From an uncultured Sphingomonadaceae bacterium (GTDB lineage: Bacteria > Pseudomonadota > Alphaproteobacteria > Sphingomonadales > Sphingomonadaceae): a stretch of 29,323 nt of DNA. Where the stretch lies: positions 1 through 29,323 of the forward strand of contig CALKXX010000024.1 of assembly GCA_938003725.1 (NCBI GenBank). The letters are read 5' to 3'. Below are positions 15,129 to 23,102 of this stretch, piece by piece. A program made the position numbers and the translations under genes. Under the pieces are notes generated by a model. The model had not been told where the DNA came from, ran no database searches, and worked only from the letters and a program-made list of their open reading frames with translations. How positions within the stretch are numbered: the first letter of the stretch is position 1; every line of letters starts with the position of its first letter.

Positions 15129-15153
15129 CCTTCAAAAGCTGAAAAATTGAAGG
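15129..15153 (+). terminator. Weak hairpin between FAAL and GGDEF-EAL genes
   Basis: CCTTCAA (15129-15135) and TTGAAGG (15147-15153) are perfect 7-bp complements around an 11-base loop, followed by TTTGCTTACTTTT. The stem is AT-leaning and the T-run broken, so termination would be partial. It may separate the two genes. Confidence 0.35.
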
Positions 15154-15196
15154 GTTTGCTTACTTTTCGATAAGAATTTCCGCGTAGGGACGATGC

Positions 15197-17566
15197 GTGG
15201 AAAGAAAAGTATCTCAGTCCGGTCTGCCACGGGAAATCCCGTTAAGCGTACTCCTTGGTCTCACCGACCCCGCCGGGATCGATTGGGGGCGCATTCGTGC
15301 GTTTCAATTCCAGGGCATGTTGACCCATGGTCTGATCAGGCTGATTGCGTCAATCGTATGCGGTGTTTTGGCTGTTCAATTTGGCATAGGGCATGTGAAC
15401 CCGGTCTTTCTGGGCGCCTGGGTGATCGCCATTTGCGGTCTGTACGGCTACACCTATGTTTACACAAAGCGCCAGGCCTCGTGGCAGCGAAAATCCGTCA
15501 CGCGCCGCGAAAACAGCTCCGTGCTGTTGTCTTCACTGGGCGGAGGTTTGCTTTGGGCCATAGCCCTAATTGTCTTTGGCCCGGTTGCTGATCTGAACGC
15601 GATGATTGGTATATGGTCGATTGTCCTGTGCCTAATGGTTGGGTCGGCGATGCTGTTGGCTGCCGTTCCTCTTTCCAGCATCATTTTTATTTCACTGTGC
15701 GGCGCGGCCTCTACCTATGGCTGGTACGCGCTTGGCAGCGGGCAAATGGCAATGGCGTCGGTCGCCATCACAATCTTGTTGATAGCTTCCTGCTTGATGA
15801 CGGGGCGTTCTTTCATTGACGGCAAAATTGCGGAAGCCAGCCTGAACGAAAAAAGTGAAACCGTCAGTCTATTGTTGCGGGAGTTTGAGGATACGGGCGC
15901 TGACTGGCTGTGGCAGACCGATACATCTCGGCGAATCACCCATGTATCGCCGCGCTTTGCCCACGCGGTCGGCCGCACCGCGGAGGATATTGAGGGCAAA
16001 CCATTTCTTCAATTGGTTGCCGGACAGTCTTGGGACTCCGGAAAATTTACACCGGCACTGCATGAATTGGCCGAGCGATTGAAGACCAGAAACAGCTTCA
16101 GCAATATGTTGGTGCCGGTTGAAATAGACGGCGAAACGCGGTGGTGGGAATTGTCTGCATCTCCAAAACTAGATGAAAGCGGTGTCTTTCACGGGTTTCG
16201 CGGTGTTGGTTCTGATGTCACAGAACAACGGGAATCGGCCGATAAAATATCGCATATGGCCAGATTTGATACACTGACTGGACTGCCAAACCGGCTGCAG
16301 CTGACCGAGACCATGGGCAAGGCCATGCAAAATTCCGACAAATGGAATGGACGTTGCGGTTTCATGATGATCGATCTGGATCGTTTCAAGGCCGTAAATG
16401 ATACGCTGGGCCATCCTGTTGGCGACCGTTTGTTAGCGCGTGTGTCGGAACGTCTGCGTTCGATCATGACCGACAATGAACTTTGCGGACGTCTGGGCGG
16501 TGATGAATTTGCTATTGTCGTAAAAGACGCCAGTGATTCGATGTATATGGAATCGATCGCGGCCAAGATCATCGAAACGTTATCGCGGCCCTATGAAGTC
16601 GACCAGCATACTTTATATATCGGTGCCAGCGTTGGCACGGCGATTGGGCCCCGCGATGGACGTACCGTGGAAATGCTGATGCGAAGTGCCGATCTGGCGC
16701 TTTACCGATCCAAGGATCAGGGCGGGGGGTCGCACAACCAGTATGAACCCAAGCTTCATGTGCATGCGGAAGAACGCCGGGTCATGGAAATCGCGCTGCG
16801 AAAAGCGCTGGCGAATGAAGAATTTTCGCTAAATTACCAGCCGGTCGTCAGTGCGGATTCGGGCGGGGTAGTCGGCTTTGAGGCGCTATTGCGTTGGACG
16901 AATCCGGAATTTGGCGTCGTGTCGCCAGCGAAATTCGTGCCGCTTGCCGAAGATGCGCGGTTGATCGTACCGATCGGCGAATGGGTCATGCGGACGGCCT
17001 GTAAAGAAGCCATGAGATGGCCATCGACCGTCAAGATCGCGGTAAATGTTTCGGCCGACCAACTGACCGATGCTGGTTTTCTGGATATGGTGGTGTCCGC
17101 GCTTCAAGAAAGCGAATTGCCAGCCCATCGTTTGGAAATCGAAGTGACGGAAAGCATTTTCATGCAGGAAGGCACCGGCGCCACGCAGGTTCTGGACCAG
17201 ATCATCGCTTTGGGCATCAATCTGTCGCTAGATGATTTCGGCACCGGATATAGCTCGCTTGGCTATCTGCGCAAAACCCGGTTCAACACGATCAAGGTGG
17301 ATCGTAGCTTTGTGCAAGGCGCTGCGAAGAAAGCGCCAGAGGCATTGGCCATTATTCGCGCCGTGGTTGCGATGGCAGACAGCCTGGGCATGTCGACTAC
17401 AGCAGAGGGCGCAGAGACCGAAGAAGAGGTCAAGATGATCCAGAAATTGGGTTGCCGGAAAATCCAGGGCTATTATTTTGGGCGTCCAATGGTGGCCCAC
17501 GATGCGTTTGAAATTTTCAAAAACTATGATGCGGAACAGAATATCGCTGACCCGCGGGTTGCTTGA
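15197..17566 (+). CDS. Membrane PAS-GGDEF-EAL cyclic-di-GMP enzyme
   Basis: This 789-residue protein has about six transmembrane helices (residues 42-215) followed by a PAS-like domain (230-350, DWLWQTDTSRRITHVS). The GGDEF domain carries GGDEF at 434-438 and the EAL domain E562-A-L plus DDFGTG at 679-684. Both catalytic signatures are intact, so it may make and hydrolyse c-di-GMP. The inhibitory RxxD is absent at its usual place five residues before GGDEF, so product inhibition is unlikely. The start is GTG at 15197 with AGGGA upstream; the next in-frame ATG lies 40 codons later. It probably senses a membrane or redox/small-molecule cue. It converges on the ParA gene. Confidence 0.92.
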   Translation: MERKVSQSGLPREIPLSVLLGLTDPAGIDWGRIRAFQFQGMLTHGLIRLIASIVCGVLAVQFGIGHVNPVFLGAWVIAICGLYGYTYVYTKRQASWQRKSVTRRENSSVLLSSLGGGLLWAIALIVFGPVADLNAMIGIWSIVLCLMVGSAMLLAAVPLSSIIFISLCGAASTYGWYALGSGQMAMASVAITILLIASCLMTGRSFIDGKIAEASLNEKSETVSLLLREFEDTGADWLWQTDTSRRITHVSPRFAHAVGRTAEDIEGKPFLQLVAGQSWDSGKFTPALHELAERLKTRNSFSNMLVPVEIDGETRWWELSASPKLDESGVFHGFRGVGSDVTEQRESADKISHMARFDTLTGLPNRLQLTETMGKAMQNSDKWNGRCGFMMIDLDRFKAVNDTLGHPVGDRLLARVSERLRSIMTDNELCGRLGGDEFAIVVKDASDSMYMESIAAKIIETLSRPYEVDQHTLYIGASVGTAIGPRDGRTVEMLMRSADLALYRSKDQGGGSHNQYEPKLHVHAEERRVMEIALRKALANEEFSLNYQPVVSADSGGVVGFEALLRWTNPEFGVVSPAKFVPLAEDARLIVPIGEWVMRTACKEAMRWPSTVKIAVNVSADQLTDAGFLDMVVSALQESELPAHRLEIEVTESIFMQEGTGATQVLDQIIALGINLSLDDFGTGYSSLGYLRKTRFNTIKVDRSFVQGAAKKAPEALAIIRAVVAMADSLGMSTTAEGAETEEEVKMIQKLGCRKIQGYYFGRPMVAHDAFEIFKNYDAEQNIADPRVA

Positions 17567-17576
17567 TCGCAAACGT

Positions 17577-18308
17577 TTAAAGCTTCGCCAATCGCTTCTC
17601 TATACCGCGCCATATTTTGGCATAGGCTTTGGCCGGCTGGCTTCGCGAGGCAAATACCCCGACTGGCTTTTTTAGTTTCGTCATCCGCTCTACCGCACTG
17701 GACATCGGGATGACCGGCCATTTCTTGTGCTTGGCAAGCGTATCATTGTGAATTCGGCGGCGGCGATCGACCATCGTATATACCGGCAATAGTGGCGCAT
17801 GTTTCCAGCCGGTTGAATCCAAAAACTGTTGAACATCTTTCAGCGCCCGTTCCGACAATGGAGAAGGGATGACCGGGACAATTACCAGATCCGCATTGCG
17901 CAAAATCTGTTCGCTGGTCTCGGTCAATCCCGGCGGGCAATCTAGGATGATGCGGTCATAATCCTTGAGCAGCATCTTCATGATCCTGCCCATATGTTTT
18001 TTCTTGTTCAGCTCAAAAAGCATCCGGTCCAGACCGCGCAGCGATATGTCTGCGGCAAGCAGGTCGATATTCTCGAACTCTGTTGATTTAATCAGCTTTG
18101 AAGCTTTGATATCGCCAGCGATCATCGCCCTGGCGCGATCCTTCTTATGCCGATCACCATTGAGAATGAAAGAGGACGCGCCTTGCGGGTCCAGATCCCA
18201 AACCAGCGTTTTCCGGGAGGAATTGACCGCGCTGTTCCAAGCCAGATTTACCGCGGTACAGCTTTTGCCGACACCGCCTTTCATACTGTAAACTGCTATT
18301 ACGGCCAT
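17577..18308 (-). CDS. Orphan ParA-family ATPase
   Basis: This 243-residue protein has the deviant Walker A KGGVGKS (signature Lys K10, catalytic Lys K15), switch I DLDPQGAS and Walker B RIILDCPPG. These define the ParA/MinD/Soj group. It also contains NADLVIVPVIPSPLSERALK, as in ParA proteins that position cargo. No parB, parS, repA or chemotaxis cluster is visible on either side, so it is an orphan. GGAAAA precedes the ATG at 18308. A chromosomal positioning or polysaccharide/pilus role is possible; substrate cannot be read. Confidence 0.88.
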   Translation of the reverse strand: MAVIAVYSMKGGVGKSCTAVNLAWNSAVNSSRKTLVWDLDPQGASSFILNGDRHKKDRARAMIAGDIKASKLIKSTEFENIDLLAADISLRGLDRMLFELNKKKHMGRIMKMLLKDYDRIILDCPPGLTETSEQILRNADLVIVPVIPSPLSERALKDVQQFLDSTGWKHAPLLPVYTMVDRRRRIHNDTLAKHKKWPVIPMSSAVERMTKLKKPVGVFASRSQPAKAYAKIWRGIEKRLAKL

Positions 18309-18359
18309 ATGTTTTCCGGCAAACTAAACTAGGTTTTTTGATCGCCGAACGAGGGGTAT

Positions 18360-18710
18360 CTAGATGATCTCGCGTACGGTATCCTGCGGTCTGCATAGCC
18401 GAACGCCCTTTTCGGTTTCCACCAATGGCCGTTCAATCAGGATCGGCTCGCTAGCCATCGCGTCCAATATCTGATCCGCCGTCGCGTCATCATCCGTCAG
18501 CCCCAATTCTTCGGCGGGCGAACCCCGAACACGTAGTCCTTCCTTTGGCGTGATGCCAGCATCGCTATAAAGCTGTTCCAGCTTGGCACGGCTTGGCGCA
18601 TCCTTCAGATATTCGATAACGGTCAAATCAATCCCCGTTGTTTCTTCCAAGATGGCCTTTGTTTTCCGCGACGTGCCGCATTTGGGATTGTGCCAGATGG
18701 TGGCCTTCAT
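18360..18710 (-). CDS. arsC: ArsC-family arsenate reductase (glutaredoxin type)
   Basis: This 116-residue thioredoxin-fold protein has the active-site CGTSRK with Cys11. The arginine-containing segment PILIERPLVETEKGVRLCRP supplies the oxyanion-binding arginines. The protein reduces arsenate to arsenite using glutathione and glutaredoxin. Related Spx/YffB proteins share the fold, but the R-rich C-terminal motif favours ArsC. No arsR, arsB or acr3 genes are adjacent, so it is not in an ars operon. It diverges from the siderophore receptor across the Fur-like sites. Confidence 0.9.
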   Translation of the reverse strand: MKATIWHNPKCGTSRKTKAILEETTGIDLTVIEYLKDAPSRAKLEQLYSDAGITPKEGLRVRGSPAEELGLTDDDATADQILDAMASEPILIERPLVETEKGVRLCRPQDTVREII

Positions 18711-18803
18711 TGTTCATCTCCAGTGATTCGATATGTGATTTATAGATACCAGTCGGCGCGATCTTTCAAAGAAAATTCGCGAATGAGAGAATTTCTTTGC
18801 TTA

Positions 18804-18818
18804 TGAGAACTATTCGCA
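18804..18818. promoter_or_regulatory. Fur-like box 1 upstream of the siderophore receptor
   Basis: TGAGAA-CTA-TTCGCA forms an imperfect inverted repeat with 6-bp arms (one mismatch), set in ATGAGAA...TTCGCAT. It resembles iron-responsive Fur/Irr-type sites and lies about 49-63 bases before the TTG start, where a promoter would be. Confidence 0.6.
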
Positions 18819-18837
18819 TTATCAGTAATTTCTATAT

Positions 18838-18852
18838 TGAGAATGATTCGCA
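18838..18852. promoter_or_regulatory. Fur-like box 2 overlapping the receptor leader
   Basis: TGAGAA-TGA-TTCGCA has the same arms and spacing as box 1 and begins exactly 34 bases after it. Two equal sites spaced about three helix turns apart would allow cooperative repression by Fur, including an occlusion of the ribosome-binding region on DNA. Confidence 0.6.
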
Positions 18853-18866
18853 TAAGGGATGATGAA

Positions 18867-21122
18867 TTGACACTAACCCGACGCTTCAAGCACCGCAAAA
18901 CTGCCTTTCTTTTCACCGCAATGGCGATCGCCGCTCCCGGTTCTGCGTTTGCGGCTGAAGACACGGCGGAAGATGGTTATGTCGATGACCGCGAAATTAT
19001 CGTCACGGGTGAAAAGGACGGCTATGTGGCGATCAGCAGTTCGGGATTGAAAACCGGCACACCGCTGCTTGATACGCCGCAGACGGTTTCGGTGTTGACG
19101 CGCGAACAATTGGATGATCAGGCGTTGCAAGATATTGGTGATATTTTGCGCTACACCCCCGGCACGTCGGTGGGACAAGGAGAGGGGCACCGGGATCAGA
19201 TCACAATCCGGGGTCAAAATACCACGGCTGATTTCTTCGTGGATGGAATTCGGGATGACGTACAATATTTCCGGCCACTCTATAATCTTGAGCGTGTAGA
19301 AATTCACAAGGGCGCAAATGCGCTGATCTTTGGCCGTGGCGGCGGTGGCGGCATCATAAACCGTGTAACTAAAACGCCAATTGCAGAGGATTTTTTCGGC
19401 AGCGTCACGGGCAGCGCGGATACATTTGGTTCCTACTATGTGACGGCAGATATCAATGCACCGGTTTCGGAGAATTCGGCGTTTCGGATCAATGGACTTT
19501 ATGAAAGTTTCGACAACCATCGCGATTTTTTCGGTGGCGAGCGTTTCGCGATCAACCCAACGATAGCGACGCAGCCGGGCGATGATAGCCGGATTCTGCT
19601 GTCCTATGAATATGTCAATGATGATCGGACCGTGGATCGCGGCGTGCCCGCTGAACTCAGGGTGGCTGGCGATGATTGTTCGGTTACCAGTGTTTGCGGA
19701 CCCCTTGAAGGGTTCCGAGATACGTTTTTCGGGGTGCCCGGCATTAACGAAACAACGTTACAGGCACATATTGTGAAGTTGCGGTTGGAACATGACCTGA
19801 CCGAAAATCTAACATTCAATTCAACCACGTTATTTGCCGACTATAATAAATTATATCAGAATGTTTTTGCGGTGGGTGCCCGATCAAACGACGCGGATTT
19901 AAATGGTCTTGCCTTTCTTCAACCGACCGATACGGTCACTCTTGACGGATACCGGGATACCACCAACCGCCAGAATTTCATCAATCAGGGCAATCTTGTC
20001 TGGACCGGTGATACCGGAAGCATCGGTCATACGCTGTTGATCGGCTATGAACTGGGCCAACAAACGACCAGCAATGCGCGCCGGGACGTATTGTTTGACA
20101 ATAATCTGGATGGATTGTTTGATTCCGGCGTGGTTGTGGCCGGCCGCAATAATGACGATGATCTTACCGAAGCGGTGCTGGGTAATTTGATCGCGCCGCC
20201 GGCTCTGTCATTCCCGGTATTTAATCGTAACCGCGATTCCCGGCTGAATTTCTACTCCCTCTACTTACAGGATCAGATCAAGATTGGCGATCATATCGAG
20301 TTGGTCGGCGGTGTTCGCTATGACCGTTTTGAAATTGATGTCGTGGATCAGATCGAAGTGGCCGATGGGCCTGCTGATGGGAATGACGGCTTTCTGGCGC
20401 GGACCGACGATAAATTCTCTCCTCGCTTTGGCGTGATCGTCAAGCCGCAAGAGAATATCTCTCTCTATGCCAGCTATAGTCGCAGTTTCCTTCCGCGATC
20501 AGGCGATCAGTTTTTGACCTTGTCGCCAACTTCCGAAAATCTCGCGCCCGAGACATTCGAGAATATTGAAATTGGCGCGAAGTGGGATCTGGCAACTAAC
20601 CTGAATCTGACCGCATCACTATTCCGTCTTGATCGCGACAATCAGGCGGTATTGGTCAACGCGCAGGGGGATTCGGTTTTGTCCGGCTCTCGCACTACGG
20701 GATTTGAGGTTCAGCTGGTTGGCACCGTTCTACCCGGTTGGAACATCAATGCCGGGTACAGCTATCTGGACGGAGAACAGCGTAACGATGCCACGGTGGC
20801 GGGCGCGGACCTGGTCCAGTTTCAGGTGCCGGAACATATGTTTTCACTATGGAACCGCTATGACTTTTCCGATCAATTCGGAATGGGGCTTGGTGTCATT
20901 CATCAATCGAGTCAATTTGTGCGTAATGACAATAGTGTCCGAATCCCGTCTTATACCCGGGTCGATGCTGCCTTATATTATAAGGTGAATGAGCAGTTCA
21001 GCGTGCAGTTGAATGTCGAGAATCTGTTTGATGAGAATTATTTTCCATCCGGGCATAATAATGACAATATTTCAACCGGCGAACCGATCAACGCGCGTCT
21101 GACCGCAAAGCTCAGCTTCTAG
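18867..21122 (+). CDS. TonB-dependent siderophore receptor
   Basis: This 751-residue outer-membrane receptor has a signal peptide (KTAFLFTAMAIAAPGSAFA), a TonB box region (EIIVTGEK), a plug domain (TPQTVSVLTREQLDD ... RGQNTTADFFVDGIRDDVQYFRPLYNLERVEIHKG) and a long beta barrel ending in aromatic NARLTAKLSF. The plug motif DTPQTVSVL and C-terminal NLFDENYF are typical of FhuE/PupA-type ferric-siderophore receptors. I place the start at TTG 18867, with AAGGG 8 bases upstream. Alternatives are ATG 18843, which overlaps Fur-like box 2, or TTG 18837. Two Fur-like boxes upstream support iron regulation. No siderophore synthesis genes are nearby, so a xenosiderophore is probable. Confidence 0.92.
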   Translation: MTLTRRFKHRKTAFLFTAMAIAAPGSAFAAEDTAEDGYVDDREIIVTGEKDGYVAISSSGLKTGTPLLDTPQTVSVLTREQLDDQALQDIGDILRYTPGTSVGQGEGHRDQITIRGQNTTADFFVDGIRDDVQYFRPLYNLERVEIHKGANALIFGRGGGGGIINRVTKTPIAEDFFGSVTGSADTFGSYYVTADINAPVSENSAFRINGLYESFDNHRDFFGGERFAINPTIATQPGDDSRILLSYEYVNDDRTVDRGVPAELRVAGDDCSVTSVCGPLEGFRDTFFGVPGINETTLQAHIVKLRLEHDLTENLTFNSTTLFADYNKLYQNVFAVGARSNDADLNGLAFLQPTDTVTLDGYRDTTNRQNFINQGNLVWTGDTGSIGHTLLIGYELGQQTTSNARRDVLFDNNLDGLFDSGVVVAGRNNDDDLTEAVLGNLIAPPALSFPVFNRNRDSRLNFYSLYLQDQIKIGDHIELVGGVRYDRFEIDVVDQIEVADGPADGNDGFLARTDDKFSPRFGVIVKPQENISLYASYSRSFLPRSGDQFLTLSPTSENLAPETFENIEIGAKWDLATNLNLTASLFRLDRDNQAVLVNAQGDSVLSGSRTTGFEVQLVGTVLPGWNINAGYSYLDGEQRNDATVAGADLVQFQVPEHMFSLWNRYDFSDQFGMGLGVIHQSSQFVRNDNSVRIPSYTRVDAALYYKVNEQFSVQLNVENLFDENYFPSGHNNDNISTGEPINARLTAKLSF

Positions 21123-21136
21123 GTCCTGACCCTAGC

Positions 21137-21676
21137 CTATTTCTTTGGTGTCAGTGCCGGTACGGCCTTGGCCGCGTCTTCGGGGTCAATGCCCGGCGGC
21201 GGCGCGGCCCCCAGAACATCTGCACCGCGCGCGACACGTCCGGCGCGCTGGATGGCTTCGCGGATGCGCGGATAGGTGCCACAGCGGCAAATATTTGTGA
21301 TCGCCTCGTCAATATCGTCGTTCGATGGGTTCTTGTTTTTCTTTAGCAAAACCGCTGCAGCGATAATCATGCCCGACTGACAAAATCCGCATTGCGGGAC
21401 ATTCTCAGCCGCCCATGCCTGTTGCACCGGATGGCTCCGGTCGCGAGACAGAGCTTCGATCGTGGTCACAAACCGGCCTTCGAGTTCGCCAATTGTCACG
21501 AGGCACGATCGGATGGCCTCCCCGTCAATCTCCACCATACAGGCCCCGCAATCACCGGTGCCGCATCCATATTTCGTGCCTGTCAAATTTGATGCGTCAC
21601 GCAGCGCCCAGAGCAGCGGTGTGTTCTGATCCATACGATATTCGACCGGACGGTCATTGACGGTGAATTTGGTCAA
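21137..21676 (-). CDS. (2Fe-2S)-binding small subunit of a xanthine dehydrogenase/isoquinoline 1-oxidoreductase family enzyme
   Basis: This 179-residue protein has the two [2Fe-2S] clusters of molybdenum hydroxylase small subunits. The ferredoxin-like N-terminal cluster ligands are C38, C43, C46 and C58 (YGCGTGDCGAC). The helical second cluster uses C96, C99, C130 and C132 (CGFC, CRC). The layout is closest to IorA-type subunits, which pass electrons from a molybdopterin large subunit. The C-terminal 25 residues are Pro/Ala-rich. The large subunit gene is not beside it, so it is an orphan in this window. It converges on the siderophore receptor, whose stop is only 14 bases away. Confidence 0.92.
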   Translation of the reverse strand: MTKFTVNDRPVEYRMDQNTPLLWALRDASNLTGTKYGCGTGDCGACMVEIDGEAIRSCLVTIGELEGRFVTTIEALSRDRSHPVQQAWAAENVPQCGFCQSGMIIAAAVLLKKNKNPSNDDIDEAITNICRCGTYPRIREAIQRAGRVARGADVLGAAPPPGIDPEDAAKAVPALTPKK

Positions 21677-21797
21677 TCGGGCACCTAACGCGTCATCCCA
21701 AACTTGTTTCAGGATCTCTTGAGATGACTCTATCCGGTCGGCGATGCTGAGCCAAGAGCCATCGTAAGATAAACAAATTCCGCATGACCAATGGGGT

Positions 21798-22562
21798 TTA
21801 TTCCCGCCAGCTTTTATCTTCGCGGTCGATCAGCCGGACCATCGCGTCAAATTCCGGCACGCCTTGCTGAGCCGGATCAATCGATGCTTCGGACAGATGC
21901 TCGATATGCTTCTTGATCACATCATCGCCGATCATCAACGGTTTGCCCATGGCGAGCGTTTGCATCTGAATCTCGCAGGCGCGTTGGAGCACCCAGTGAT
22001 TCAGAAACGCTTGTTCAAGCGTCCGACCCATGACGACCGGACCATGATTTTCCAGCAGCATCATGCGTTTTTTGCCCAAGCTGGCCAAAAAGCGCGGACC
22101 TTCATCTGCATGCACGGTAATGCCTTCAAATTTGTGATAGGCAAGGCGAGGGGCGACTGCGGCGGCATAAAAATTAATCGGCTGTAGCCCGCCCTCTATC
22201 GAGGAGACCGCCATTGTTGCGGTCGTGTGCGTGTGAATGATGGCATGCACGTCGGGCAGCTCGCGGTGGAACAGGCTGTGCTGCGTGAAGCCGGCTTTGT
22301 TTACTGGGTAAGTCGAACCATCCAGTGTGTTGCCATCTATATCAATTTTGACCAGCGTGGATGCGGTGACTTCGCTAAAATGCAAGCCATAAGGGTTGAT
22401 CAAAAAGGCGTTATCCTCGTCCGGCACTTTGAGGGTGATGTGGTTGAAAATCATTTCATCCCAGCCAAGGTGCGCGAAAATCCGGTAACAAGCGGCCAAT
22501 CTTTGCCGGGTCTTCCATTCCGCTTCGCTGCAACTGGACTGGATATTGATTGCGGTTGCCAT
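21798..22562 (-). CDS. Class II aldolase/adducin family protein
   Basis: This 254-residue protein has the zinc-site motif HTHTTA (H110, H112) and ENHGPVVMG with H173. The N-terminal region YRIFAHLGWDEMIFNHITLKVPD matches the family. In L-fuculose-1-phosphate aldolase a catalytic Glu follows at the equivalent of NKAGFTQH; here that position is occupied by Gly/Phe, as in adducin-like members. Zinc binding is likely; classic aldol cleavage may not be. AGGAGAG lies just upstream of the ATG at 22562. Between it and the [2Fe-2S] gene is a 121-base gap without a terminator, so co-transcription is possible. Confidence 0.88.
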   Translation of the reverse strand: MATAINIQSSCSEAEWKTRQRLAACYRIFAHLGWDEMIFNHITLKVPDEDNAFLINPYGLHFSEVTASTLVKIDIDGNTLDGSTYPVNKAGFTQHSLFHRELPDVHAIIHTHTTATMAVSSIEGGLQPINFYAAAVAPRLAYHKFEGITVHADEGPRFLASLGKKRMMLLENHGPVVMGRTLEQAFLNHWVLQRACEIQMQTLAMGKPLMIGDDVIKKHIEHLSEASIDPAQQGVPEFDAMVRLIDREDKSWRE

Positions 22563-22657
22563 TTCACTCTCCTCGATTCGATTGTATATTGCTTTGATAT
22601 CACAGCTATTAGCATCAATCCGATCTTATTAAATGCAAACGGCTATGCAATTGTCTG

Positions 22658-22680
22658 AAAAGCCTTAGAAACAGGCTTTT
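22658..22680. repeat. Perfect hairpin in the divergent region upstream of rpsU
   Basis: AAAAGCC (22658-22664) and GGCTTTT (22674-22680) form a 7-bp perfect stem with a 9-base loop. The gap between the divergent aldolase and rpsU starts (22563-22852) contains no gene. No transcript from either neighbour must pass it unless the rpsU promoter lies to its left, so it is either an attenuator in the rpsU leader or the end of an unseen transcript. Confidence 0.5.
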
Positions 22681-22817
22681 GGCCGGTGATATTTCTGGGT
22701 CAAATCGCTTGAATTCACAGTTTTTTGCTGTTAGGCGGCTGACAATTGCGACTGATGATTCTCTCGCAAACCCTTTTTAATGGCTTTTTGAATTTTTTGG
22801 CCGGTGTGAATTTCCGG
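22677..22817. repeat. Direct repeat pair flanking the rpsU upstream region
   Basis: TTTTGGCCGGTG occurs at 22677-22688 and again at 22795-22806, each followed by an AT-rich trinucleotide to tetranucleotide and a TTTC-T/C-GG. The copies are 118 bases apart and read in the same direction as rpsU. The second is 36 bases before the rpsU start codon. They may be regulator sites or remnants of a duplication. Confidence 0.5.
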
Positions 22818-22852
22818 TATTTATATGGTTTTGAACGGAGTTACTTAGTCTT

Positions 22853-23059
22853 ATGCAAATCATGGTTCGCGACAATAATGTTGATCAAGCCCTTCGGGCG
22901 CTGAAGAAAAAATTGCAGCGTGAAGGTGTTTATCGCGAAATGAAACTGCGTCGTCATTACGAAAAACCATCGGAAAAACGCGCCCGCGAAAAAGCTGCTG
23001 CTGTCCGCCGCGCCCGTAAGATGGAACGCAAGCGTATGGAACGTGACGGCCTGATCTAA
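22853..23059 (+). CDS. rpsU: 30S ribosomal protein S21
   Basis: This 68-residue strongly basic protein begins MQIMVRDNNVDQALRALKKKLQREGVYREMKLRRHYEKPSEKRARE, the bS21 signature. S21 binds near the 3' end of 16S rRNA and aids initiation. The ribosome site is weak: GGAG lies 14 bases before the ATG with no closer match. It heads a two-gene unit with the FKBP gene 43 bases downstream. Confidence 0.98.
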   Translation: MQIMVRDNNVDQALRALKKKLQREGVYREMKLRRHYEKPSEKRAREKAAAVRRARKMERKRMERDGLI

Positions 23060-23102
23060 GAGCAGGATCACCCTGAATTTCTCCAACAATAGGTAGCCCG
23101 CA

